Shown: positions 51,844 through 61,073, counted from the first letter of the stretch. The stretch is 64,000 nt of DNA from Paracoccaceae bacterium (GCA_020637675.1 JACKKD010000003.1:930001-994000), one strand, 5' to 3'. Translations and numbers: made by a program. Notes: generated by a model not told the origin, from the letters alone.

Positions 51844-52881
51844 TCAGCCCCAGTCGAGCACGACCTTGCCCGACTGTCCGGAGCGCATCGCCGCGAAACC
51901 TTCCTCGAAGCGGTCCACGGCGAAGCGGTGGGTGATGACCGCGCGGATGTCGAGCCCGTTCGTCAGCATCGCGATCATCTTGTACCAGGTCTCGAATATC
52001 TCGCGGCCGTAGACGCCCTTGATTGTGATCGCCTTGAAGACGATGCGGCTCCAGTCCACCGGGCTTTTGCCGGGCGGGATGCCGAGAAGCGCGATGCGCC
52101 CGCCCATCACCATGTTCTCGACCATCTGGTCGAGGGCGGCCTGGTTGCCGGACATCTCCATGCCGACGTCGAAGCCCTGGGCGAGTTTCAGCCGCGCCAC
52201 CACGTCCTTCAGGTCTTCCTCGGCGACGTTGACGGTGACCACGTCGGCGACCCTTTCGGCGAGCGCCAGCCGCGCCGGGTTCACGTCGGTCACGACCACA
52301 TGGCGGGCGCCGACATGGCGGGCGACGGCGGCGGCCATGATCCCGATCGGCCCGGCGCCGGTGACAAGCACGTCCTCGCCCACGAGGTCGAAGCTGAGCG
52401 CGGTATGGACGGCATTGCCGAGGGGATCGAGGATCGCCCCGATCTCGTCGTCGATCTCGTCGGGCAGGGGCACCACGTTGAAGGCCGGCAGCCGCAGGTA
52501 TTCGGCGAAGGCGCCCGGTTCGTTCACGCCGATGCCGCGGGTCTCGGGGTCGAGGTGGAAGCGGCCCGAACGCGACTGGCGGCTGTGGTGGCCGATGAGG
52601 TGGCCCTCGCCCGAGCAGCGCTGGCCGATGCTGAGGTCGGTGACATTGCGGCCCAGTTCCACGATCTCGCCGGCGAACTCGTGGCCGGTGACAAGCGGCA
52701 CCGGCACCGTGCGGGCCGCCCAGTCGTCCCAGTTCCAGATATGGATGTCGGTGCCGCAGATGCCGGTCTTCCGGATCCGGATCAGCACGTCGTCGGGGCC
52801 GATCTCGGGGACCGGGCGGCGTTCCATCCAGAGCCCCGGCTCGGGCCGTGCCTTGACCAGCGCCTTCATTTCATTCGACAT
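51844..52881 (-). CDS. tdh: L-threonine 3-dehydrogenase
   Basis: This 345-residue zinc-dependent MDR enzyme oxidises L-threonine to 2-amino-3-ketobutyrate. The body closely follows the E. coli enzyme (DPLGNAVHTALSFDLVGEDV, YGREIFETWYKM). Catalytic zinc residues Cys42, His67 and Glu68 are present. The structural zinc loop is not: the four cysteines of the E. coli-type CGHCRNC...C pattern are Gly97, Ser100, Ser103 and Asp111 here. It overlaps kbl by one base (TGATG), forming the threonine-to-glycine pathway. Confidence 0.93.
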   Translation of the reverse strand: MSNEMKALVKARPEPGLWMERRPVPEIGPDDVLIRIRKTGICGTDIHIWNWDDWAARTVPVPLVTGHEFAGEIVELGRNVTDLSIGQRCSGEGHLIGHHSRQSRSGRFHLDPETRGIGVNEPGAFAEYLRLPAFNVVPLPDEIDDEIGAILDPLGNAVHTALSFDLVGEDVLVTGAGPIGIMAAAVARHVGARHVVVTDVNPARLALAERVADVVTVNVAEEDLKDVVARLKLAQGFDVGMEMSGNQAALDQMVENMVMGGRIALLGIPPGKSPVDWSRIVFKAITIKGVYGREIFETWYKMIAMLTNGLDIRAVITHRFAVDRFEEGFAAMRSGQSGKVVLDWG

Positions 52882-54077
52882 CAGATCACCCCCGTGGCCC
52901 GGCCCGCGTCCGCGAAGGCGGCGAGGGCCGCGTCGAGGTCTTCGCCGGTCAGCCGGGCGTTCATCTGGGTGCGGATGCGCGCCTGCCCGCGCGGCACCAC
53001 CGGAAAGAAGAAGCCCGCGACGTAGACGCCGCGTTCGAAGAGGGCTGCTGCCATCGCCTGCGCCGCCTGCGCCTCGCCGAGCATCACCGGCACGATCGGA
53101 TGTTCGCCGGGCAGCAGACGGAACCCCGCGGCGGCGAGCCCCGCGCGCCAGTGGCGGGTGTTGGCGAAGAGCCGCGCGCGCTGGTCGTCCGCCGCCTCGA
53201 CGAGGTCGAGGGCGGCGAGGGCCGCGCCGAGCACCGCCGGCGGCAGCGCGTTCGAGAAGAGGTAGGGGCGCGCCCTTTGCCGCAAGAGGTCGATGACCGG
53301 TTGCGGCCCGGCGACATAGCCGCCGAGCGCGCCGCCGAGCGCCTTGCCGAGGGTGCCGGTGAGGATGTCGACCCTATCGGCGACGCCGTGGTGGTGCGGG
53401 GTGCCGCGCCCGCCGGGGCCCATGAAGCCTGTGGCGTGGCAGTCGTCGACCATCACCAGCGCCCCCTCCGCCGCGGCCAGCGCGGTGATCTCGGGGAGCC
53501 TTGCGAGATAGCCGTCCATCGAGAAGACCCCGTCGGTGGCGATCAGGATATGGCGCGCCCCCCCGGCGCGCGCCTCCCTCAGCCGCGCCTGAAGCTCGTC
53601 CATGTCGGAATTGGCGTAGCGGTAGCGCCGCGCCTTGCACAGACGGATGCCGTCGATGATCGAGGCATGGTTGAGCGCGTCCGAGATCACCGCGTCCTCG
53701 GGGCCGAGGAGTGCTTCGAAAAGCCCGCCGTTGGCGTCGAAGCAGGCGGCGAAGAGGATTGCGTCGTCCTTGCCGAGAAAGCCGGCGAGCCGCGCCTCGA
53801 GTTCCCGGTGGAGGTCCTGCGTGCCGCAGATGAAGCGGACCGAGGCCATGCCAAATCCGTGGTCGTGCATCGCCCTCTCGGCGGCCTCGATCAGGGCGGG
53901 ATGGTCGGCCAGCCCGAGGTAGTTGTTGGCGCAGAGGTTGATGACCCGGCGCCCGCCGATGTCGACATGCGCGCCTTGCGCCGAGGTGATCAGCCGCTCG
54001 CGCTTCATCAGCCCCTCGGCCTCGATCCCCTGCAGGATGCCCGCCAGATGGGCGAGGAAATCATCGCGTCCGGTCAT
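52881..54077 (-). CDS. kbl: Glycine C-acetyltransferase (2-amino-3-ketobutyrate CoA ligase)
   Basis: This 398-residue PLP enzyme of the alpha-oxoamine synthase family cleaves 2-amino-3-ketobutyrate with CoA to glycine and acetyl-CoA. The PLP lysine is Lys245 in TGTLGKALGG, matching Lys244 of E. coli; DDCHATGFMGPGGRG (residues 211-225) is the cofactor-ring region. First gene of kbl-tdh, divergent from ilvD. Confidence 0.95.
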   Translation of the reverse strand: MTGRDDFLAHLAGILQGIEAEGLMKRERLITSAQGAHVDIGGRRVINLCANNYLGLADHPALIEAAERAMHDHGFGMASVRFICGTQDLHRELEARLAGFLGKDDAILFAACFDANGGLFEALLGPEDAVISDALNHASIIDGIRLCKARRYRYANSDMDELQARLREARAGGARHILIATDGVFSMDGYLARLPEITALAAAEGALVMVDDCHATGFMGPGGRGTPHHHGVADRVDILTGTLGKALGGALGGYVAGPQPVIDLLRQRARPYLFSNALPPAVLGAALAALDLVEAADDQRARLFANTRHWRAGLAAAGFRLLPGEHPIVPVMLGEAQAAQAMAAALFERGVYVAGFFFPVVPRGQARIRTQMNARLTGEDLDAALAAFADAGRATGVI

Positions 54078-54122
54078 CCGGGGTCTCCTGTCACGGGGGT
54101 GCTTCGGGAAAAGCCTAGCATG

Positions 54123-54140
54123 GTCGCGCGGCGGCGCGAC
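54123..54140. repeat. Palindrome in the kbl-ilvD divergent region
   Basis: GTCGCGC (54123-54129) and GCGCGAC (54134-54140) form a perfect 7-bp inverted repeat with a 4-nt loop, in the 196-bp gap between divergent kbl and ilvD. It could be an operator or simply a GC hairpin. Nothing else recognisable is seen in the gap apart from the ilvD ribosome binding site. Confidence 0.35.
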
Positions 54141-54273
54141 AGGCGGAAATCGGCGTCGCTTGTCGGTCGCCGCCGGGCCGGGCGGCGGGTCCTTCCTTTG
54201 CGGTCTTGCACCTTGCCCCCCCGGTCGGCCCGGATTAATGCAGGGTCAGCCATTTCCGCGGGGAGGACAGCCC

Positions 54274-56007
54274 ATGAAGAACCGTCACTTCGACAAGTCT
54301 AAACTTCCCAGCCGCCATGTGACCGAAGGGCCTGCCCGCGCCCCCCACCGGTCCTATTTCTATGCGATGGGCATTTCCGAGGAGGAGATCCACCAGCCCT
54401 GGGTCGGCGTCGCCACCTGCTGGAACGAGGCGGCCCCCTGCAACATCGCGCTGAACCGCCAGGCGCAGGCCGTGAAGCAGGGCGTGAAGGTCGGCGGAGG
54501 CACCCCGCGCGAGTTCACCACGATCACGGTGACCGACGGCATCGCCATGGGCCACGAGGGGATGCGGTCGTCGCTCGCCTCGCGCGACGCGATCGCGGAT
54601 ACGGTGGAACTGACAATGCGCGGGCATTGCTATGACGCGCTCGTGGGGCTTGCCGGCTGCGACAAGTCGCTGCCGGGGATGATGATGGCGATGGTGCGGC
54701 TCAACGTGCCTTCGGTCTTCATCTACGGCGGTTCGATCCTGCCCGGCCGGCTGAATGGCCAGGACGTGACCGTCCAGGACGTGTTCGAGGCGGTCGGCAA
54801 GCACCAGGCCGGGAACTATTCGGATGCCGAGCTTGCGATTCTCGAGCGTGTCGCCTGCCCCTCGGCGGGCGCCTGTGGCGGCCAGTTCACCGCCAATACC
54901 ATGGCCTGCGTGTCAGAGGCGATCGGGCTTGCGCTCCTCAATTCCTCCGGCGCGCCCGCGCCCTACGAGAGCCGCGACGAATACGGCATGGCCGCGGGCG
55001 AGGCGGTTATGACGCTGATCGAGAAGAACATCCGCGCCCGCGACGTGGTCACGCGCAAGGCACTGGAGAACGCCGCGCGGGTGGTCGCCTGCACCGGCGG
55101 CTCGACCAATGCCGGACTTCACCTGCCGGCGATCGCCCATGAGGCGGGGATCGACTTCGACCTCTTCGACGTCACCGACATCTTCCACGACACGCCCTAT
55201 TTCGTCGACCTGAAGCCCGGCGGGAAATATGTCGCCAAGGACCTCTATGAGGCGGGCGGCGTGCCGGTGGTGATGAAGGAATTGCGCAAGGCCGGCCTGA
55301 TCCACGAGGACTGCATCACCGCCTCGGGCAGGACCATGGGCGAGGAGCTTGACCGGATCACCCGCGAGGCCGACGGCCGCGTGATCTTCCCCGCCGCCGC
55401 GCCGATCACCGCGACCGGCGGCGTCGTCGGGCTGAAGGGCAACCTCGCCCCGGACGGCGCCATCGTGAAGGTCGCGGGCATGACCCCCGAAGAGCAGGTC
55501 TTCACCGGCCCCGCCCGGGTCTTCGAATGCGAGGAGGACGCCTTCGAGGCCGTCAAGGCGCGCGCCTACAAGGAAGGCGAGGTCCTCGTCATCCGCAACG
55601 AGGGTCCGGCAGGCGGGCCGGGGATGCGCGAGATGCTGGCGACCACCGCCGCGCTGTCGGGACAGGGCATGGGCAAGAAGGTGGCACTTATCACCGACGG
55701 GCGATTCTCGGGCGCAACGCGCGGCTTCTGTGTCGGCCACGTCGGCCCCGAGGCCGCGCATGGCGGGCCGATCGCACTGTTGCGTGACGGCGACGTGATC
55801 ACGCTCAACGCCATCACCGGGGAGTTGTCGGTGGCGCTCAGCGACGATGAACTGGCGAAGCGCAAGGGCGAATGGAAAGGTCCGCGGCCGACGCAGTATG
55901 CCACGGGCGCGCTCTGGAAATATGCCCGGCTCGTCGGCGGTGCCCGCCAGGGGGCGGTGACGCATCCGGGCGCCAGGGCCGAGCTTCATGTCTACATGGA
56001 CCAGTAG
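54274..56007 (+). CDS. ilvD: Dihydroxy-acid dehydratase
   Basis: This 577-residue IlvD/Edd-family dehydratase converts 2,3-dihydroxy-isovalerate and -methylvalerate to the 2-oxo acids in branched-chain amino acid synthesis. Cluster cysteines Cys56, Cys129 and Cys201 (CDKSLPG and PSAGACGGQFTANTM) are the three-Cys pattern of [2Fe-2S] members. The start at 54274 has GGGGAGGACAG upstream; the frame is open farther but reads non-conserved sequence. The last 20 nt overlap the next gene. Confidence 0.95.
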   Translation: MKNRHFDKSKLPSRHVTEGPARAPHRSYFYAMGISEEEIHQPWVGVATCWNEAAPCNIALNRQAQAVKQGVKVGGGTPREFTTITVTDGIAMGHEGMRSSLASRDAIADTVELTMRGHCYDALVGLAGCDKSLPGMMMAMVRLNVPSVFIYGGSILPGRLNGQDVTVQDVFEAVGKHQAGNYSDAELAILERVACPSAGACGGQFTANTMACVSEAIGLALLNSSGAPAPYESRDEYGMAAGEAVMTLIEKNIRARDVVTRKALENAARVVACTGGSTNAGLHLPAIAHEAGIDFDLFDVTDIFHDTPYFVDLKPGGKYVAKDLYEAGGVPVVMKELRKAGLIHEDCITASGRTMGEELDRITREADGRVIFPAAAPITATGGVVGLKGNLAPDGAIVKVAGMTPEEQVFTGPARVFECEEDAFEAVKARAYKEGEVLVIRNEGPAGGPGMREMLATTAALSGQGMGKKVALITDGRFSGATRGFCVGHVGPEAAHGGPIALLRDGDVITLNAITGELSVALSDDELAKRKGEWKGPRPTQYATGALWKYARLVGGARQGAVTHPGARAELHVYMDQ

Positions 56008-56626
56008 GGCGGCCGCACTTCTGCCCGCGCTGGCGCTGTCGGCCTGTGTCGCGGGGATGGCGCCGACCGGCTCCGCCCCGCGCGCGGTTGCGGTTGCCGG
56101 CGGCGCGGTAACGGCCACCGGGCCGGCCGGATACTGCGTCGACCGCGCTGCGAGCCGTGGCGGGGCAGAGGGATCCTTCGTCCTCTTCGGCACCTGCGCG
56201 GCGCTTTCCGGCACGCCCGCCCCGGGACAGCCGGCGAAGCCCGCGGTGCTGACCGCCTCCGTCGTGCCCGGTGCGCCCGACGAGGCGACCTTCGCGGCCG
56301 CGTTCCCGGCGATGGCGCGCTTCTTCGGTTCCGACCCCGGCCGTGCGGCGCTGAGCCGGTCGGGCAAGGCCGGGACCGTCGACGTCGGCGCCGTCTCGTC
56401 GCGTGACGCCGTGATCTACCTGAGCCTCACCGACAGCGCCGCCGGTCCCGGCCAGGCGGTCGCGCCCGACTACTGGCGCGCGATCCTCGCGCTGCGCGGC
56501 CATCTCGTCACCCTCTCGGTGATGAGCCTTGCGGACCGGCCGCTCACCTCGGCCGATAAGCGCCGGATCCTAGACGCCTTCGTCGCCCGCATGAGGGCCG
56601 CGAACGAGGGGGGGGCCGCGGGCTGA
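55988..56626 (+). CDS. Putative lipoprotein of unknown function
   Basis: This 212-residue protein starts inside the ilvD 3' end. The N-terminus is a lipoprotein signal with lipobox LSAC at residues 17-20, then a low-complexity Ala/Gly stretch and a domain of about 150 residues I do not recognise. It should be anchored to a membrane leaflet on the periplasmic side. The 20-nt overlap with ilvD suggests cotranscription without an obvious functional link. Confidence 0.72.
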   Translation: MSTWTSRAAALLPALALSACVAGMAPTGSAPRAVAVAGGAVTATGPAGYCVDRAASRGGAEGSFVLFGTCAALSGTPAPGQPAKPAVLTASVVPGAPDEATFAAAFPAMARFFGSDPGRAALSRSGKAGTVDVGAVSSRDAVIYLSLTDSAAGPGQAVAPDYWRAILALRGHLVTLSVMSLADRPLTSADKRRILDAFVARMRAANEGGAAG

Positions 56627-56662
56627 GTCGTCTTCGACCGGCTTGCGCGCCCGCGGAAACGC

Positions 56663-56682
56663 AACGATAACGAATCATCGTT
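56663..56682. promoter_or_regulatory. Inverted repeat upstream of the DUF6478-type gene
   Basis: AACGAT (56663-56668) and ATCGTT (56677-56682) form a 6-bp inverted repeat with an 8-nt spacer, about 37 nt before the next ATG. The local AT-rich patch stands out in this GC-rich region. Candidate operator only. Confidence 0.35.
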
Positions 56683-56718
56683 CCCATGTTCCCGTCAAAG
56701 GGGTCCCGGTCCGGCGGA

Positions 56719-57489
56719 ATGCGCGACAGATTCGACAGCTATCTCGACCGGCTCCTCGTCCGCCGCGCCCTCGACCGCTGGCGCGCCGTGGCCGAACGTG
56801 CCGGGTCGGCCGAACCCTCGACCCTTCGCGACCTTCGCAGCGAGGGCCGGCAGCTTCGCCGTCAGATCGACCGCGCGCTTCATGCGGCCGAAGGTCGGCT
56901 CGCACGCGGGGGCGGGGCGCCGGCAATCCCGAAGCCGCTCCTTGCCGACTGGGCCTGGCGGCCGGAAATCTGGTCGGGCCCGGTGACGCCGTCCGGCCTC
57001 GCCGGAGTCGCCAACCGCACCTCCTTCGGCGCCGAGGCGAAGATCTTCCACGACTGTGCCGAAAGCGAATTGACACTGCGCCAGGTCGCCAGCGCCCGAC
57101 CGACCGACCTTGCCCCCTTCGGCCTCAGGATCGACGTCTTCCGCTTCGATGGCTCGTTCCTGTCGCTGGTGCTCGATCTTCCGGCGGCGGGGCTCCACGG
57201 GCTCGGCGCCGGCCATGTGGTCCGGCTCGACATGGCGGCGGAAACCGAGCGGCCGCTGGAGATCTTCGCGCGGCTGAATCTGCGCCACGGCCCCAACACC
57301 GACGAGATCGTCCGCGAACTGCCCAAGGGCGTGCCGGAGGCGACGGTGGAATTCGACCTCGGCTACACGCGCCTGGACGACCGTCGGGTGGAGGCGGCCT
57401 GGCTCGACCTCATCTTCGAGGGTCCCCAGATGAACCAGGTGGTCGTCCGCGACCTGACGCTCAGCCGTCGTCCGAGGGCCCCGCTGTGA
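56719..57489 (+). CDS. Rhodobacterales conserved protein (DUF6478-like)
   Basis: This 256-residue soluble protein has a basic N-terminal region with predicted coiled helices (DRWRAVAERAGSAEPS...) and a beta-rich C-terminal half. I recall similar proteins in Rhodobacterales annotated as DUF6478; the function is unknown. The start at 56719 follows CGGCGGA; an ATG at 56686 is possible but has no ribosome binding site. The stop overlaps the following GTG start (GTGA), so the pair is made together. Confidence 0.65.
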   Translation: MRDRFDSYLDRLLVRRALDRWRAVAERAGSAEPSTLRDLRSEGRQLRRQIDRALHAAEGRLARGGGAPAIPKPLLADWAWRPEIWSGPVTPSGLAGVANRTSFGAEAKIFHDCAESELTLRQVASARPTDLAPFGLRIDVFRFDGSFLSLVLDLPAAGLHGLGAGHVVRLDMAAETERPLEIFARLNLRHGPNTDEIVRELPKGVPEATVEFDLGYTRLDDRRVEAAWLDLIFEGPQMNQVVVRDLTLSRRPRAPL

Positions 57490-57881
57490 CGGGATCGGGT
57501 GCGAACAGCCTGAGGCTCGAAGGCGCCCGGATCGCGACAGGGTGCTGGCAGGCGGAACTCGTCGCCCCCGGCGCGGACGAGGCGCCCGCAGTCGAGGTCT
57601 GGCATCAGGAGGCGCGCCTTGACGGCGTCACCCTCGGCGCGCCGCTGGCGCCGGGTCGCTGGCCCGTGTCGGTTCCGATCCCGACCGCGCTCCTCTCCGA
57701 CGGAGTGCAGACCTTCCTCGTGCGCGACCCTGCCACGGGGGCCACGCTCGGCCATTTCACCATCGTCACGGGCGTGCCCCTGGAAGACGACATCCGGGCG
57801 GAGATCGACCTCCTCCGCGCCGAGCTCGACATGCTGAAGAAGGCCTTTCGCCGCCACTGCGTCGAAACCGGCGGGACCTGA
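57486..57881 (+). CDS. Conserved hypothetical protein paired with the DUF6478-like gene
   Basis: This 131-residue protein has a GTG start in a GTGA overlap with the preceding gene. It has a beta-rich body (WHQEARLDGVTLGAPLAPG) and a C-terminal amphipathic helix (IRAEIDLLRAELDMLKKAFR) that looks like a short coiled coil. No signal peptide. Function unknown; coupling suggests it works with the neighbour, perhaps as a complex. Confidence 0.6.
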   Translation: MTGSGANSLRLEGARIATGCWQAELVAPGADEAPAVEVWHQEARLDGVTLGAPLAPGRWPVSVPIPTALLSDGVQTFLVRDPATGATLGHFTIVTGVPLEDDIRAEIDLLRAELDMLKKAFRRHCVETGGT

Positions 57882-57960
57882 TCCACCATCCCGTGACGCA
57901 GCGTCCGGCGTGACCGCGGCAAGGACCTCGGGCATCGTCGGCGCCGAGGAGGAGCCCGTA

Positions 57961-59979
57961 ATGTCGCCATATCCGCATCTTTTCGCCCCGCTCGACCTCG
58001 GCCATGTCGTCCTGCCGAACCGCGTGCTCATGGGCTCCATGCACACCAATCTCGAAGAGACGAAGGACTGGAACCGCGTGGCTGCCTTTTACGCGGCCCG
58101 CGCGCGCGGCGGCGTCGCGCTCATGGTGACGGGCGGCATGGCTCCCAACCGCGAGGGGGGCGTCTTTCCCGGTGCGGCGGGGCTCTTCACGACCGCCGAC
58201 ATCAGCAACCACCGGGTCGTGACGGATCGGGTCCATGCCGAAGGCGGCCGCATCGCCATGCAGATCCTTCATGCCGGCCGCTATGCCTACGGCCCGGACT
58301 GCGTCGCGCCTTCCGCGATCAAGTCGCCGATCTCGCCCTTTCCGCCGAGGGAGCTCGACGACGCGGGGATCGAAAAGCAGATCGCTGACATCGCCACGGC
58401 CGCGGTGCGGGCGCGCGAGGCCGGGTATGACGGCGTGGAGGTGATGGGGTCGGAGGGCTATTTCCTCAACGAGTTCCTCGTCACCCGCACCAACAGGCGC
58501 ACCGACCGCTGGGGCGGCAGTCCCGAGAACCGGATGCGCCTGCCCGTCGAGGTGGTCCGCCGCGTGCGTGCCGCCGTGGGGCCGGATTTCATCCTCATCT
58601 ACCGCATCTCGCTTCTCGACCTCGTGCCGGAGGGACAGACCTGGGACGAGGTGGTGGCGCTTGCGAAGGCCGTGGAAACCGCCGGCGCCTCGATCCTCAA
58701 TACGGGCATCGGCTGGCACGAGGCGCGCGTGCCGACCATCGCCACCTCGGTGCCCCGCCGGGCGTTCGCCTGGGTAACGAAGAAGCTGATGGGCGAGGTC
58801 ACGGTCCCCGTGATCACCTCGAACCGGATCAATACGCCCGAGGTTGCGGAGGCCGTGCTGGCCGAAGGCTGCGCCGACATGGTGTCGATGGCGCGCCCCT
58901 TCCTCGCCGATCCCGAATTCGTGCGGAAGGCGGCCGAGGACAGGGCGCCCGAAATCGCCCCCTGCATCGCCTGCAACCAGGCCTGCCTTGACCACACCTT
59001 CGCGGGCAGGATTTCCTCCTGCCTTGTCAATCCGCGCGCGTGTTTTGAGACGGAGCTTGTGCTGGAGCCCGCCGTGGCCCCTAAACGGATCGCCGTGGTC
59101 GGCGCCGGGCCGGCGGGTTTGTCAGCCGCGCTCGCGCTCGATGCGCGCGGCCATGCGGTAACCCTTTTCGACCGCGCGCCCGTCCTTGGCGGGCAACTCA
59201 ACCTCGCGGCCCGTGTGCCCGGCAAGGAGGAGTTCCGCGGCCTTCTCGACTGGTTCGGCACGATGGTGGCCGAGAGCGGCATCGACCTGCGCCTGTCCAC
59301 AGAGGCGACGGCCGATGCGGTCGCGGGGTATGACGAGGTTGTGGTCGCGACCGGCGTGCGCCCGCGCGATCCGCAGATTCCGGGGCAGGACGCGCCCCAT
59401 GTGCTCAGCTACGTCGACGTGCTCACGGGCGCGCCCGTGGGCGAGCGGGCGGTCATCGTCGGTGCGGGCGGGATCGGTTTCGACGTGGCGGAGTTCCTGA
59501 CACAGGCGGGGGAGAGCCCGACGCTGCATCTTGACGACTGGCTCGCCGAATGGGGCGTGACCGACCCCGGGACGGCCCGCGGCGGGCTCGCGGAGCCGAA
59601 GCCCGAAGCGCCTGCGCGGGTCGTCACGCTTCTGCAGCGCAAGCCCGAGAAGCCCGGCCGCAGGCTCGGCCGGACGACCGGCTGGATACACCGCGCTGCG
59701 TTGCAGGCGAAGGGCGTGGAGATGATCGGCGGCGTAACATACGAGGGGGTGGAGCCGGGCGGGCTGCGCGTCTCCTCCGGGCCCGGGCGCGAGGGCACGC
59801 GCCTGATCCCAGCCGACACCATCGTCCTGTGCGCCGGTCAGGAAAGCGAGCGAAGCCTCGCCGGGACGCTGGCCGCTAGGGGATGTGTGGTCCACGTGAT
59901 CGGCGGCGCAGATATTGCGGCCGAGCTGGATGCCAAGCGCGCCATCGACCAGGGAACGCGTCTCGCCGCCACCCTGTGA
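57961..59979 (+). CDS. fadH: 2,4-dienoyl-CoA reductase (NADPH), FadH type
   Basis: This 672-residue iron-sulfur flavoprotein has an FMN TIM barrel, a 4Fe-4S site Cys335, Cys338, Cys342, Cys354, and an FAD/NADPH half beginning with VVGAGPAGLSAA. Tyr167 and His253 match the catalytic Tyr166/His252 of E. coli FadH. It reduces 2,4-dienoyl-CoA in unsaturated fatty acid beta-oxidation. It is homologous to the TMADH-like protein at the left end but has the FadH cysteine spacing. The start at 57961 has GAGGAGGAG upstream. Confidence 0.88.
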   Translation: MSPYPHLFAPLDLGHVVLPNRVLMGSMHTNLEETKDWNRVAAFYAARARGGVALMVTGGMAPNREGGVFPGAAGLFTTADISNHRVVTDRVHAEGGRIAMQILHAGRYAYGPDCVAPSAIKSPISPFPPRELDDAGIEKQIADIATAAVRAREAGYDGVEVMGSEGYFLNEFLVTRTNRRTDRWGGSPENRMRLPVEVVRRVRAAVGPDFILIYRISLLDLVPEGQTWDEVVALAKAVETAGASILNTGIGWHEARVPTIATSVPRRAFAWVTKKLMGEVTVPVITSNRINTPEVAEAVLAEGCADMVSMARPFLADPEFVRKAAEDRAPEIAPCIACNQACLDHTFAGRISSCLVNPRACFETELVLEPAVAPKRIAVVGAGPAGLSAALALDARGHAVTLFDRAPVLGGQLNLAARVPGKEEFRGLLDWFGTMVAESGIDLRLSTEATADAVAGYDEVVVATGVRPRDPQIPGQDAPHVLSYVDVLTGAPVGERAVIVGAGGIGFDVAEFLTQAGESPTLHLDDWLAEWGVTDPGTARGGLAEPKPEAPARVVTLLQRKPEKPGRRLGRTTGWIHRAALQAKGVEMIGGVTYEGVEPGGLRVSSGPGREGTRLIPADTIVLCAGQESERSLAGTLAARGCVVHVIGGADIAAELDAKRAIDQGTRLAATL

Positions 59980-60071
59980 GCGCAATCTGTGACGCTTGCC
60001 GAACGGATCGGCGGAAACTTGCCACTTTGGTTCGCGACAATACCCCAGTGTTGTCCGTCAGCCTCCGCAAT

Positions 60072-60112
60072 ATTGCCCGAATTGCCCGCGATACCGGTCC
60101 ACGGCGGGCAAT
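60072..60112 (+). promoter_or_regulatory. Repeated ATTGCCCG elements before the LysR gene
   Basis: ATTGCCCG occurs twice directly (60072-60079, 60081-60088) and once inverted as CGGGCAAT (60105-60112). The latter two extend to a 9-bp inverted repeat (ATTGCCCGC...GCGGGCAAT). This lies 18 nt before the LysR ATG and suits an autoregulatory LysR operator. Confidence 0.5.
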
Positions 60113-60130
60113 GTATTTGACGGGTGCACA

Positions 60131-61036
60131 ATGGACCGACTGACGGAAATGGAGGCTTTCGCCACCGTCGTAGACCAGGGGGGGTTTACGGATGCCGCAA
60201 AGAAGATGGGGATATCGAAATCCGCCGTCTCGAAACACGTTTCTTCGCTGGAAGCGCGCCTGGGGGCGCGGCTTCTGAACCGCACGACGCGCCGGGTGTC
60301 GCCGACCGAGATCGGTCTGGCCTACTACGACCGGGCACGCCGCGTGCTGAACGACGCCGGCGAGGCCGATGCGCTCGTCACCTCGATGCAGTCGGCGCCC
60401 TCGGGCCTCTTGCGCATTTCGGTGGCTACCGACTTCGGCGTGAACCTCCTGTCGCCGATCCTCGGGGACTTCCTTCTGGAATATCCCGACATCACCGTGA
60501 ACATGGTGCTGAACAACCGCTATGTGGAGTTGATCTCGGAAGGCTTCGACATGGCCATCCGGGTGGGTGAACTGGAAGACTCCACGCTCCGCGCCCGCAA
60601 GCTGACCGAGACCGTGAAGCGGATGGTCGGCTCGCCCTCCTACTTCCAGAAATACGGCCGCCCGACCAAGATCGACGACCTGAACGAACACAAGCTCCTG
60701 CACTATTCCAACCAGGCGTCGGGGAACGTCTGGAAGATCACCGCGCCCTCGGGCGAGAAGCGGCAGGTGCGGACGGCGGGCTGGCTGACGGTCAACGACG
60801 GCCAGTCGCTCCTCAATGCCGCGATCTCCGGCCTCGGGATCGCATACCTGCCATCGTTCCTCTATTCCGACGCGATGAAGCAGGGCCTCGTGATCGACGC
60901 GATCCCCGACCTTCCGGTCGAACAACTCGGCATCTACGCGGTCTATCCGCCGGGGCGCTTCACTCAGCCCAAGGTCCGCGCCTTCATCGACTTCCTCGCC
61001 CAGGCCTTCGTGGACAAGGGGCCCGACGCCTGGTGA
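60131..61036 (+). CDS. LysR-family transcriptional regulator
   Basis: This 301-residue LTTR has an N-terminal winged HTH (GFTDAAKKMGISKSAVSKHV, about residues 18-37) and a periplasmic-binding-like effector domain. The start MDRLTEMEAFATVV at 60131 is standard for the family; an open extension upstream covers the repeated operator sites. The target is not known; it follows fadH on the same strand after 151 nt, and no divergent gene is present, which is atypical for LysR. Confidence 0.88.
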   Translation: MDRLTEMEAFATVVDQGGFTDAAKKMGISKSAVSKHVSSLEARLGARLLNRTTRRVSPTEIGLAYYDRARRVLNDAGEADALVTSMQSAPSGLLRISVATDFGVNLLSPILGDFLLEYPDITVNMVLNNRYVELISEGFDMAIRVGELEDSTLRARKLTETVKRMVGSPSYFQKYGRPTKIDDLNEHKLLHYSNQASGNVWKITAPSGEKRQVRTAGWLTVNDGQSLLNAAISGLGIAYLPSFLYSDAMKQGLVIDAIPDLPVEQLGIYAVYPPGRFTQPKVRAFIDFLAQAFVDKGPDAW

Positions 61037-61073
61037 GTCCTGCCGTCGCGGCGGTGCCGGTGACGATGCGACC

